Shown piece by piece: positions 47,411 to 58,025 of a stretch of DNA of 64,000 nucleotides; within the stretch, counting starts at the first letter, position 1; every line of letters begins with the position of its first letter. This DNA is from Tenrec ecaudatus. Its lineage: Eukaryota > Chordata > Mammalia > Afrosoricida > Tenrecidae. The notes under the pieces were generated by a model. That model was not told the DNA's origin and made no database searches. It saw only the letters and a list, made by a program, of their open reading frames with translations. The position numbers were made by a program, and so were the translations under genes. The stretch covers positions 115,642,437-115,706,436 of the forward strand of contig NC_134538.1 of NCBI RefSeq assembly GCF_050624435.1, written 5' to 3'.

Positions 47411-48470
47411 GAAGAGAGGTTTGAGAGGTGTACCTGAGGAAAGATCTTGGGGGAAAGCCATAAACATAGGAGAGAAGGTAAGTTTGTAAGAAATTCAGTC
47501 AACATTTGTTGTAATTAAAGATAGAACATTAGGTTTTATAGAGACAAGGGCTAGATATCTTATTGAGCATGTTTACAATAGACCAGAAAATTAGAATTTA
47601 GTATGTGGACTTCAGTAATAATGAATATAAAATAATATTATATATATAGTATTCATTATTCATCTCTCATGCTTCTTGAGCACCCCAAATCTTTCCATTG
47701 CCCCTTCCAAGTCTAGTGATACTTTCTAATGTTCTAAAATATTTTCTGTAAGACAAGACATTCTCACTACAGGAGAACAACAATGTCATGAAATTCATAC
47801 ACTGGTTTAAATCCCTCCTAGCAGTTTGTTCTGTTGACAATGCCTACACTCTCCTGAGAGATTTGGTTTTCTGAAAATTAATGCATGGTTAAGGCCACCC
47901 GACTGCTCCAGGCTCCACTCAAGTAACTGGCAACACTAGCTAGAGCTTTCACTAGCCTGATTATCAGTCTGCAGACCGTCGTCCTAGTCCTTGTCACCTA
48001 GGAACTCTGCTTGAAGTTTAAGCCCAGGTGTCATTCTTGTATGCTTCAATTAGCTGATGCATTAAAATGCTTAAAAAACTGTGGTGAGATTGAGTATGCA
48101 GGCTTTACATTTAGATTTTTTCCAGGAAAATTTGAATTCAAGGAGAGTTGGAGTACAGATTAAACACAGCTGTCCAGCTGCTTGGATTATCAAAAGACTC
48201 CCTAAGTAAGCAGTTCTTGGGAAAATGAGCTCTTTTGTTCAACTCCTGTAGCACAGCCTATGTTCACTCGAATGGGAAAATTCCATTCTACAAGGAAAGT
48301 AAAAGTAGAAATGAACAATTTTTAAAATGCATGCACTATTTAATCTTTCTTAATTTAAAACAAATAAAGTCCAGGGTATATATTGGAATGCTTTGGAAAA
48401 TTTACAATAGTTCATGTATTTTTCTTGCTGTTAAGAACTTAAAACCCCTTTTACATTTATTTATTAAAAA
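47411..48470. other. No recognisable element
   Basis: AT-rich with an 85-codon frame at 48235 that is not domain-like. Confidence 0.4.
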
Positions 48471-49700
48471 TCATTTTATTGGGGGCTCATAAAACGCATC
48501 ACAATCCATACATACATCTACTGTGTCAAGCACATTTGTACATTTGTTGCCATCATTTTCAAAACATTTTCTTTCTTCTTGAGCCCTTGATATCAGCTTC
48601 TCATTTTCCCCTCCCCCCACCCTTCTTCCCTCATGAACCCTTGATAATTTATAAATTATCATCTTTTCATGTCTTACACTGACTAATGTCCCCCTTTACC
48701 CACTTTTCTCTTGTCCATACCCCTGGGAGAGGGTTATATGTCAATCATTGTGATCAGTTCCCCCTATCTCCCTCATCTTTCCCCTTATCCTCCTGGTATG
48801 GCTACTCTCAATATTGGTTCTGAGGAGTTTATCTGTCCTGGATTCCTTGTGTTTCCAGCTCTTACCTGTACCAGTGTACACCCTCTGGTCTAGCCAGATT
48901 TGTAAGGAATAACTGGGGTCATGATAGTGGGATGGAAGTGTGGGGAGGAAGCATTAAAGAACTGGAGGAAAGTTGTATGTTTCATCAGTGCTATACTGCA
49001 CCCTGACTGGCTCGTCTTCTCCCCGCAGCCCTTCTATAAGGGGCTGTCCAGTTGCCTACAGATGGGCTTTGGGTCTTCACTCTGCACTCCCCCTCATTCA
49101 AAATGAAATGATTTCTTGTTCTGGTCTTTGATCCCTGATCTTATCAACTTCTTGTGATCACACAGGCTGGTGTGCTTCTTCCATGTGGGCCTTGTTGCTT
49201 CTCAGCTAGATGGCCCCTAGTTTATCTTCAAGCCTTTAAAACCCCAGACACTACATATTTAGATAGCCAGGTAACATCAGCTTTCTTCACCATATTTGCT
49301 TATGCACGTGTTTTGTCTTCAGCAATCATGTCAGCAAGGTGAGCATCATGGAATACCAGGTTAATAAAACAAAGTGCTCTTGCATTGAGGGAGTATATAA
49401 GTAGAGGCCCCATGTCCATCTGCTACCTTAGCACTAAATCTAAAATATGTGTACATAGATCTATCTCCTATCATCATATATAAATATATTTGTATGTGTA
49501 CATGCCTTTATTTAGACCTCTATAAATGTACTTTGCCTCCTAGTTCTTTCCTCTATTTCCTTTTACTTTCCTCTTGTTCCACCATCATGTTTAGCCTTCT
49601 TTTGGGTTTCAGTAACTCCTCTCAGTTACATTGCACTTGATCAGGCTTCTTACACTGTCCTTGCCATCGATTTAGATCATTCGCTGTTTCCTTGTCCCTG
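48471..49700 (-). mobile_element. L1 3' UTR, minus strand, 5'-truncated
   Basis: The plus-strand text starts with the reversed polyadenylation end ATCATTTTATTGGGGGCTCA and continues in the reversed order of 22475 back to about 21230 (for example GTGGGCTTTGT-type block at 49190 and CTTGATCAGGC near 49640). Frames here are shadows. Confidence 0.8.
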
Positions 49701-50074
49701 AAAGCCCCCTTTTCAAAGGTTCTTTTATTCCTGGTTCCTCTGACATGTTGTTCAGCTTTTTACAAGAGCAGCCTTTAGTACAAATGTGACGTAATATTTA
49801 ATTATTTATTAGAATGAGAAGAACTTTATTATCTCTTAACCAATAATGTACACTATTTGACCAGTGGAGGGGAAAAATGGGGGAAACCTGTTTTCTGTGA
49901 CTGTGGTCACCATTTTGTATAAGCTGGTCTGTCTTCCTCCTCCAGTCTATTCACTAAGACCTCTTTTTATGGTGAGATCACTGTCCTATCTCATCCAGTT
50001 TTTGCAAAAGAACAAAACTACCTGCATTTTTACATCAGCACTTGAGAACATTGTGACTAATGATGAAAACTGAT
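49701..50074. other. Spacer between two inverted L1 ends
   Basis: Contains AT-rich sequence and a 69-codon frame, with no recognised element. It is the loop of the inverted repeat. Confidence 0.4.
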
Positions 50075-51150
50075 CTTGCCAGGATATCAAAAGATATAGC
50101 GTCTGGGGTCTTAAAGGCTTCAAGGTAAACAAGTGCCCATCTAGCTCAGAAGCAACAAAGCCCACATGGAAGAAGCACAGCAGCCTGAGTGATCATGAGG
50201 TGCCGAAGGGATCAGTTATCAGGTATCAAAGAACAAAAAATCATATCATTGTGTGCTCACCTCCCTGATATGATTGCTGAAGACAAATGGGTACATAAGC
50301 AAATGTGGTGAAGAACGCTGATGGTGCCAGGTTATCAAAAGATATAGCGTTTGGGGTCTTGAAGGCTAGAAGGTAAAAAAAAAAAAGCGGCCATCTAGCT
50401 CAGAAGCAACAAAGCACACACGGAAGAATCACACCAGCCTGTGGGATCACGAGGTGTCGAAGGGATCAGGGATCAGGCATCATCAGAACAAAAATCTATA
50501 TCATTGTGAATGAGGGGGAGTGTGGAGTGGAGACCCAAAGCTCATCTGTAGGCAATTGGACATCCCCTTACAGAAGTGTCTCGGGAAGGAGATGAGCCAG
50601 TCAAGGGGCAGTGTAGCAACGATGAAATGTACAACTTTCCTGTAGTTCCTAAATGCTACCCCTCCCCACTATCATGAGCCCCATTCTATCTGGCTAGACA
50701 AGAGGATGTACACTGGTACAGATAAGAGCTGGAAACACAGGGACTCCATGGTAGATGATCTCTTCAGGACCAGTGGTGAGAGTGGCGAAATTGGGAGGGT
50801 GGAGGGAAGGTGGGGTGGAAAGGGGGAACTGATTACAAAGATCTACAAATAACCTTCTCCCTGGGGGATGGACAACAGAAAAGTGGGTGAAGGGAGACCT
50901 CAGACAGTGTAAGATATGACAAAAAATAATTTATAAATTATGAGGGTTCATGAGGGATGGGAGAGTGGGAAGGGAGGGGGAAAATTGAGGAGCTGATGCC
51001 AGGGGCTTAAGTGGAGAGCAAATGTTTTGAGAATGATGAGGGCAATGAATGTACAAATGTGCTTTACACATTGATGTATGTATGGATTGTGATAAGAGTT
51101 GTATGAGCCCCTAATAAAATTATTTTTTTAAAAAAAGAAGATTCTTTAAA
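50075..51150 (+). mobile_element. L1 3' UTR, plus strand, with internal duplication
   Basis: GGATATCAAAAGATATAGCG begins a unit that recurs at about 50332 (GGTTATCAAAAGATATAGCG), so a segment of about 250 bp that is single in the L1 at 21560-21810 is doubled here. It then runs through AGTGGAGACCCAAAGCTCAT to GCCCCTAATAAAATTATT and an A-rich tail at about 51120-51150. Confidence 0.85.
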
Positions 51151-51419
51151 AAAAAAGAACAAAACCCGGAAAAGGATGCTTCACAAAATGGACACAATTA
51201 GTAATCATCTGTCAGAAACTATTCCCTCTGTCTTAAAACAAAACAAAATTCCTTTCTATAGCATTTAATATGTTTCTAGCCTTTTAAATAATGTTTTCCA
51301 GACAAAGGCAAAGGTGAGGTAAGGGTCATAACTAACAACTGAATTAAAAGCCACTACTTAGGAAATGCCTTCATTCCATAAAGCAATATATGTGCTCAAT
51401 GGAGAGTAATGGGTGTGCC

Positions 51420-51625
51420 AATGGAGCCCTGGTGGCCTGGTGGCTACGCGTCCGACTGTGATCTCAAAACTCAGCAATACAGAACCACCAGCCACTCTGC
51501 AGGAGGGCAGATAGGGTGTTCTGCTCTCATAAACAATTTCATCTCTGAAATGCATGGGACGGTTCTACCTTGTCCCATAGGGTTACTGTGAGTCGGCATC
51601 ACTCAATGGCCGTGAGAGGGCTTGG
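51420..51625 (+). mobile_element. AfroSINE, full length
   Basis: TGGAGCCCTGGTGGCCTGGT is the near-consensus head; AGAACCACCAGCCACTCTGC, ATAGGGTTACTGTGAGTCGG, and CAATGGCCGTGAGAGGGCTT end. This is one of the best-preserved copies. Confidence 0.9.
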
Positions 51626-51737
51626 CACCCTGATAGCATAGTACATACGTGTTTAGCTCTGCGACACAAGCACAGCCGTCTGAAACAGCAGCTCTTCTGC
51701 AGGAGAAAGATGCAGCTTTCTACTCCGTAAAGGGTTG
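51626..51737 (+). mobile_element. AfroSINE split by two insertions, part 1
   Basis: CACAAGCACAGCCGTCTGAA and GGAGAAAGATGCAGCTTTCT then ACTCCGTAAAGGGTT, where the RTE starts. The SINE resumes at 52592 and again at 53155. Confidence 0.8.
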
Positions 51738-52591
51738 CAAAACATCCTCTCACCAGACTTATTCAATCTGTATGTTGAGCAGATAATCAGAGAAACTGGC
51801 TTCTATGAAGAAGAATGTGGCAACAGGATGGGAGGAAGGCTAATTAGCTACTTGTGAGATGCAAACTACAACCTTGCTTGTTGAAAGGGAGGAGGACATG
51901 AAGCACTTGCTGATGAAGATCAAAGATTGCAGCCTTCAGTGTGGATTGCACTCCATTGTGAACCAGACTCAAACCCTCACAACTGGAGCACCAGGTAACT
52001 TCATGGTGAATGGAGAGGAGCTTGAAGTTGTGGAGGATTTGGTCTTGCTTGGGTCAATCAACGCTCATGGAAGCAGTAGTCAGCAGATCAGAGGAAGAGT
52101 TGCATTAGGTAAATCTGCTGCACAAAACCTTGTTAGAGCAGTGAATAGCAAGGGTGTCACCTTGAGGCTGAGGGCGCCTCTGCCAGCCATGGTGTAGTCC
52201 ATTGCTCCATGGGCATGGGAAAGTTGGACACTGAATAAAGAAGACCGAAGAAGAATAGACGCCTTTGGATTGAGCTGCTGGAGAAGAAGATTGAAAACAC
52301 CAGAGACCGGTCTGTCTTAGCGGATGTGAGGCAGGGTGCTCTGTAGAGGCAAGGCGTCTTACATGCTTCGGTCATGTCAAGGTAAGTGAATTCCCAGAGA
52401 AGGCCGTCGTGGTTGGTAAAGTAGAGGGGCGGAGAAGAGGAGGACAGCATTCCACAAGATCGCTAGACACCAGGGCTGCCACGTGGGGCTCAAGCATCGA
52501 GACAATGAGAAGGATGGTAGACTCTTCCATTGTGCTGTGCTAAGCTCGCTATAGGGTCGAATTGACTCCATGGCACCTAACAATAACATCG
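51738..52591 (+). mobile_element. RTE/BovB-type LINE inserted in an AfroSINE
   Basis: A 5'-truncated copy from the palm (CCTCTCACCAGACTTATTCA) to GGCACCTAACAATAACATC. The YADD block is shifted by an indel near 51860. A 112-codon frame (51859-52197) covers the thumb region with the blocks LMKIKDCSLQ and GKSAAQNLVRA, the longest RTE-coding stretch left in the window. Confidence 0.85.
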
Positions 52592-52658
52592 AAGAGTTAG
52601 AGTCTCAGAACCTCAGAGACCCAGAAGGGCACTTCTTCACTGGTCTATAGGGTCACTG
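52592..52658 (+). mobile_element. Split AfroSINE, part 2
   Basis: AGAGTTAGAGTCTCAGAACC through GGTCTATAGGGTCACTG continues the SINE exactly where part 1 stopped, in the same frame of the consensus. It is then cut by an LTR-like element. Confidence 0.8.
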
Positions 52659-53154
52659 TGGTAGTTGGATGATTTTGTGCCAACGAGATACTCCTGGCTG
52701 GAGATGGAGTCAAACTGTCGATCAGATGGTAGCTTGATGGCACATCCCGGGGGTGGGACGGGGTGGCCTTTTGTATGAGAGTGAGGGACTCTGAAACTGC
52801 TCCTCTCTCTGCCACTTCCTGCCCCTTCCCCTTCCTCTGTGCCGGGATTTCAGTGGGGCTCAGTGTCTGCCTTCACGGGTGGCCCTGTGGAATCCTCCGC
52901 GCCCGGACAGCTGTCCGGCCCTGGCTGTGTTTCCACTAGCCTTGGATCTATGTGATTCGACCCCCACTGGCCTGTGATCTTCCGGCATGCTGAATCATCA
53001 TTCTGCAGCCTCGGCTTGCCGTTGTTTGAATCTGGAGAGGCCCTGGCTTGCATCAGACGTGTGGCCTTGAGTTGGGCTGGGTGCCTTCTTTTGCTATAAG
53101 ATGACTTGATGTGAAGCTCTTTCTCTGACATACATGGGAATCGCCGGCCTAACA
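52659..53154 (+). mobile_element. LTR-like element in the split AfroSINE, exact 5-bp TSD
   Basis: A 496-bp insert from TGGTAGTTGGATGATTTTG to GGCCTAACA is flanked by the exact duplication CACTG (52654-52658 and 53155-53159). TG...CA ends and a 5-bp duplication indicate an ERVL/MaLR-type LTR. Its start resembles family B and its end families A and B, so it may be a third, GC-richer subfamily. The 124-codon minus frame here is not a gene. Confidence 0.8.
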
Positions 53155-53190
53155 CACTGTATGATTCAGAGTGGACTCGAGGGCCGTGGC
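53155..53190 (+). mobile_element. Split AfroSINE, part 3 (3' end)
   Basis: CACTGTATGATTCAGAGTGG then ACTCGAGGGCCGTGG is the missing 3' end of the SINE interrupted at 51737 and 52658. Confidence 0.75.
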
Positions 53191-53314
53191 TCTTTTTGCT
53201 TGTTCTCAGCTGTGAATTGTGCATTGAAAATTAAGGCTGAGATTTGTTAGTTTTCACATAGAAGACGTTTGAGGGGGGAAAAAAAACATTAACAACTGCT
53301 CTATCCACAGCATA

Positions 53315-53527
53315 GCCGGGCGTGGTGGCGCTCGCCTGCAGCCCCAGCCACTCGGGAGCCTGAGGCTGGAGGATCGCTTGAGTCCAGGAGTTCTGGGCTG
53401 CAGTGCGCTATGCCGGTCAGGTGTCCGCACTAAGTTCGGCATCAATATGGTGACCTCCCGGGAGCCGGGGGCCACCAGGTTTCCTAAGGAGGGGTGAACC
53501 GGCCCAGGTCGGAAATGGAGCAGGTCA
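53315..53527 (+). pseudogene. RN7SL (pseudogene): 7SL RNA retropseudogene, 3'-truncated and tailless
   Basis: 213 bp match the 5' two thirds of 7SL RNA, the RNA of the signal recognition particle: start GCCGGGCGTGGTGGCGCTCG, GGATCGCTTGAGTCCAGGAG, the conserved GTCCGCACTAAGTTCGGCAT, and GGTGAACCGGCCCAGGTC. It ends at about 7SL nucleotide 215-220 without a poly(A) tail. CAGCATA occurs directly before it (53308-53314) and one base after its end (53529-53535), a likely 7-bp target duplication. A few substitutions separate it from functional 7SL. It retains the internal A/B-box region, but the missing S-domain end and 3' domain make it non-functional for SRP. Confidence 0.93.
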
Positions 53528-53535
53528 GCAGCATA

Positions 53536-54539
53536 AAGCAATTATTCCAAATAGTTATCCTAGGAAGATGCCAAATATTTAAATCTATCATGTAGCCTTT
53601 ACCTTACTTGCTCACGGGTCTCAGATATTTTTTATTTAAAACAGCCCAAGTATTACTGAAGAAGAGCCTTAAAATTGAATAATTCAAAGGTTATTGACAT
53701 TGTGTTTTCTTGCACTTTCTTTACTTCAAATTTTCACAGAAAATGAATATGTGACCAACCACATACTCATGTCTGTTCCTCACTGCCCATTCCCTAAATA
53801 AAACTGAATTTTGCTGTGAATCACGTAAAATGTCAGATTTATTGGGCATATGCGCTCCACTCATCAATAAAATTAAATTTTTACTTTGGCCACTAGATGG
53901 CGGTGCACACAGTTCTAAAGAGGGTATTCCTTAGACAAGCAATTTCATAGCATGCAAAAGGTACGTGGCTCTGAAACACTCACCATTTTACTTCCAGGTC
54001 AGTGAAGAGTAATATTGGATGACAACAGGGAAGGAAACAACGTTTTAAATTCAAAGTTGGTGTCACATTAAAATAAATGAACAAATAAGATCAAAACCTC
54101 ATTTTTCATAATACATTTTAAAGTGGAATTGACAGAGAACAAGAGAAATAATAAATACAGATTTCCTTCTCAAATAAACCTTTTATTCACTCCACATTTA
54201 TCTATGATAGAAACAGTATGGACAAGAAAGGAGTATAAGAAAAAATTAAAATATTATAAAGTGATGATTTTGAGTACCATGTGTCTAATTTTAAAATGTG
54301 GTGTGGGTGTGAGGGTGTTGGGGGGCTCATTAAACCGCTAAGAGGAGAATTCCTAATTCTTCTTTCCTTCTTCACTGAAGATAAATACATCATCAGATGT
54401 GTCAATGGAATCAGTTATTATTAAACTTCAGGTATGCAAATATAAGCATTGTGAGGACAGAAACCTATCTCTTGCCTTTATCAAATTCTCAGGGAGCTGA
54501 TGTTGAATGAATATTACTCATAGTTTAAACGCCCTCTGT
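53536..54539. other. Unassigned, with a CTCF motif
   Basis: AT-rich, low in recognisable repeats; contains the motif at 53890. The frames at 54123 and 54202 are not gene-like. Confidence 0.4.
53890..53903 (+). promoter_or_regulatory. CTCF-type motif, full match to the core
   Basis: CCACTAGATGGCGG fits the CTCF core CCASYAGRKGGCRS at all 14 positions and is followed by TGCACA. It lies in a stretch where I see no transposon, so it could be an ancestral site. Binding is not shown by sequence alone. Confidence 0.55.
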
Positions 54540-55030
54540 GACTTTTCATTTCGCATCGAATTAAATCCAAGCTCCGGGAGCTACTCAAGGTATCAGGACA
54601 TGAATTGCTGGTTGTGAAAACATGTTTCCCACAGAGGGGAAAGCTCTCACTGTGTCTTGTCACTGTGTTTGATTCCACTGAACTTTTAAACTTTCCGCCA
54701 AGACCTTTTCAATGAAGGAAGTGGTGTGCTGATTAACTGCCAACATAGCCACACCACCTTCGCCTGACCCTTGTCTGTCTCTGTCAGCTTGCTTTTCCTG
54801 ACCCGCCTTTGCTCTATAAACTCAATCCACTGTGACCTTTCAGAAGCTAAATTGAATGAGCCACTTTCAAATTTATTGTATCATTAGGCCATTTGCAAAT
54901 GCTCTTCTCTGTGTCTGAAACACTTGTCATCATGCACTAGATGATTCCTCTTCATCTTTCTGTCTCAGAGTGGTGTTCCCTGGCCACCCAACCTCAAAAG
55001 TAGGCTATCCTATTTATAGCACCCATTCTT
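54540..55030 (+). mobile_element. L2 LINE, 3' region
   Basis: AATTAAATCCAAGCTCCGGG resembles the L2 block acaaaatccaaactcctta. CATTTGCAAATGCTCTTCTC then TGTGTCTGAAACACTTG corresponds to gcacttgctgttccctctgcctggaa, and TGGTGTTCCCTGGCCACCC to ccttccctgaccaccc. Old and diverged. Confidence 0.6.
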
Positions 55031-57214
55031 TCTTATTTATGTTATCATGAATGGTAACCATATAGATATATATAAAAGATGGACTCTCTTCGTGTTTTTA
55101 AATAGATTTGAGAACGGCATACAAAGGGCTCCTTTAGGAAGTTACATTACACGTTAGCCTATGTTAGGCGTTGGCAAGTTCTACTCTAAATAAATCTACT
55201 GAACTGCATTGAATTCAGCATTTCCAAAAATGACTTTTTCATATGACAATCAAGAAAACTATATGGAGGACCCTTTAGAAAATGCTGCTCGGCCTCATCT
55301 AGCTCTGCATGTTTACAGACAAGCGAACAAGGTCAGGTTAGGGATTACTCACACTACGAATGCAGTCAGCAACAGTGAAGGGATGTATTTGATAGATACA
55401 ATAACATTGACAGTGGATTTATTTCCACAGTATGACTGTTCCTATTTTAACCTTTTTCTAACTTCTAATTAAGGATATATATTTTGACCAATCTTTATTC
55501 TAGTCGTCCTCTTTGAAATTGTCAGAGGCTAACCTTCCTGAATATATAGAAGCATTTTATTCGTAGGCAGCCTTCTTGTTTATGTCTGCATTTCGTCATT
55601 CCAAAAGGCTGCTGGTCAGCAGCCCTGTGCATTTATTAGGCTTCTATGAGAGCCTGTGTGGATCCCACAGAATAACAAAGGTTTTCACATCACTCCCTTT
55701 CCTTTTCCAGTTGAGTGTTTAAGGGAGGAAGTTTATCAAAGGCTGTGCATTGTTATATACCTCAAATTCACTCAGGGATCCACAAAGAAAATAACAAATG
55801 ATAGAATTTATTGATATGAAGACGATTCCTCTGAAGGGAATCCAGGTCTAGACAGACTGGCATAAAGATAACCAAATATAATGTGTCAGGTGATGAGGTT
55901 GTCTGTGATAGAGGCAGGAGAAGAAACAGGTTGATTTTGAAAGAGGGATGTGGAAATTTGTCCCTTGGAAGGTCAAACAAGTAAGATTTTACCATGTGGA
56001 AACTAAGGGGAAAGGCAGAGGCGATGTGTTTGCAGTTTTGTGGTTCCCACTTGGGGTACTCCATCCTGCCTCAATGCTGACAACACTTTTATATTACTGC
56101 AACTTCCACACGGTAGCTGCCTGAAGTCCTCATAAACGAGATAAGTGGCCACCTACAATTTCCTATCACGTTTTGAACTTCTATTGCATAGAATCCCGAT
56201 GTAATATTGTGCATGAAATTATTTCATTATTTTTACTGATACCTCCTTATCCAATGCTATCACTGTGAATGGCAGGGGCTGGTAAGGGGGTTCACTATTA
56301 CACCCTAACACCTAGCCAGGTATCTTTTGTTTGGTAGGTTCTCTGTAGTGATTATAGAAAATGTGGAAAAGTAGAAAATTGATAAGTTGCCTAGGACAGG
56401 TTAAGGAATGATTGAAGCTGAAATTAATGCAGGGAAAGAGGTAGATTGTGAAGGTTATTCTGAAGAGGCATGATTTTATTTTATGACAGGAAGTCACTGA
56501 AAGTATTTGAGAAGAATAGTACATTGTTCATGGTCATATACAAAAAGATCAGTTGAGAACTTTTATCTAGTTTTTTTCTGAGTCTAATCAACTGTTCCAA
56601 ACAAAAATCACTGCCCATACAGATTATAGATAGAAAATAGATGATAGATAGAACTATTGTCTTCATTATATAGTATAACAGATACACTATATGCAGATGG
56701 CTTCAATAAACAGAAATTTTTTCTCTCCCAATAAAGAGGCTAGAAGTTCAAATCCTGGGCACCAGCTCTAGGGGAAGTGCTTCTCAATAGACCCCGGGAA
56801 AAGGGTCTTTCCTTTCAATATCTGTGACTCTGGTCCCTTTAAGATCTTCATGCATCTTCCATCAATCTTCCTGGGAGTTTAGAGATTGCCCATCCAGGGA
56901 CCCTGGGTCCCAAGCACACCCTGGACTCTGACCCATCTTCCTTCCTTCCCTTCTATTAGCTTCTCTCAGCTTTTATGATTAGAAAGTGATGCAGGTCACA
57001 CCCAAGGGAAATGCCCTTTGCAGTCACTCAGAACTGTGGCCCAAAAAAGGGTATCGTGTACTATCCTGTCCCCTGAATACTGATTGGCTGATCATATCAT
57101 GGGCGTAATTATATTATTTCATAACTGCTAAACCACTGAGAAAAATGGCCCAGCCAAGTTGACACATATTATGATTGTTAAATAAAAAGATATTATATCT
57201 AACAACACATATAC
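55031..57214. other. No recognisable element over 2.2 kb
   Basis: AT-rich, frames up to 98 codons without domain features. TTTTATTTTATGACAGGAAG near 56477 resembles part of an old mammalian repeat, but I cannot name it. Confidence 0.35.
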
Positions 57215-57420
57215 ACACATCAAAAATCCACTGCTATGAAGCAGATTCCGAATCATGGTGACCCTATAGGGTGTTCTACACTGGCCATTTTGGTTGGGAG
57301 ATGGTAACACTTTATGGGGCAGACAACTTCATCTTTCTCCCTGGGAAAGGTTGGTGGGGTTTGAACAGCAGACCTGATGGTTAGCAGCCCAACACATACC
57401 CCCAAAATGCCACCACAGTA
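57215..57420 (-). mobile_element. AfroSINE
   Basis: Minus strand: AATCATGGTGACCCTATAGG, GTGTTCTACACTGGCC, GTTTGAACAGCAGACCTGAT, GGTTAGCAGCCCAACACATA, AAATGCCACCACA. Confidence 0.8.
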
Positions 57421-57600
57421 CATAAATATTCTCTTAATGTGAGGTAAGTGCAGAAATTTGTTAATGTAGTATGACTAATACAATCATTAACAAATAACAA
57501 TCCTAATCTGAGAAGTTTTAGAGATAGTGTACCTAGAGAAGGCTAGAAATCCAGGCCCTGCCTTCGTGTGTATTTGAGAGTAACCTGTATTGAATGAGTG

Positions 57601-57780
57601 GAGCCCCGGTGGCTCAGTGATTAAATGCTCCCCTGATATTGACTCGGTGCTTCAAATGCACCGGCTCTTCTGCCAGAGAAACAAGGGGTCGTCTGCTCCC
57701 GTAATATCAAAGCCCTCGTTCTCCTCTAGCCTGCTGGGTGGCTGAGGAGGAGGTGATTCCACAGCTGTGGGTTACAGACT
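57601..57780 (+). mobile_element. AfroSINE, head near consensus, tail diverged
   Basis: GAGCCCCGGTGGCTCAGTGA with TTAAATGCTCCCC head; CTTCAAATGCACCGGCTC B-box; GTCTGCTCCCGTAATATC. The 3' end has drifted. Confidence 0.75.
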
Positions 57781-57934
57781 TCAGTATTGGATGAGTGTTA
57801 AAAACTATTTTGTTAGTTGCTTCTAAATCCATTCCAACTTACAGGGAAATAACTATTTAATGACTTAAAGAAGTGATGGAAAGCTATTAGTGACATGTGG
57901 TCATTTACATTTAAATGAATTTTAAAACGTGAAA

Positions 57935-58025
57935 AGTCAATATCAGCCTCACAGACACCCTAGCGGGTGGGACGGCACTGCCCTGTGAGTTACGGAGATG
58001 GTTATTCTTCATGGGAATAGAAAGT
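57935..58025 (-). mobile_element. AfroSINE 3' fragment
   Basis: ACGGCACTGCCCTGTGAGTT then ACGGAGATGGTTATTCTTCA is the reversed middle of the SINE. It gives a third copy within 0.8 kb. Confidence 0.55.

Noticed and set aside
48471..51150. Single L1 with a twin-priming 5' inversion
   Set aside because: Both halves contain the 3' terminal polyadenylation region, so they must be two insertions or a duplication.
53254..53541. 95-codon minus-strand frame over the 7SL copy
   Set aside because: It is antisense to the 7SL retropseudogene; no protein family involved.
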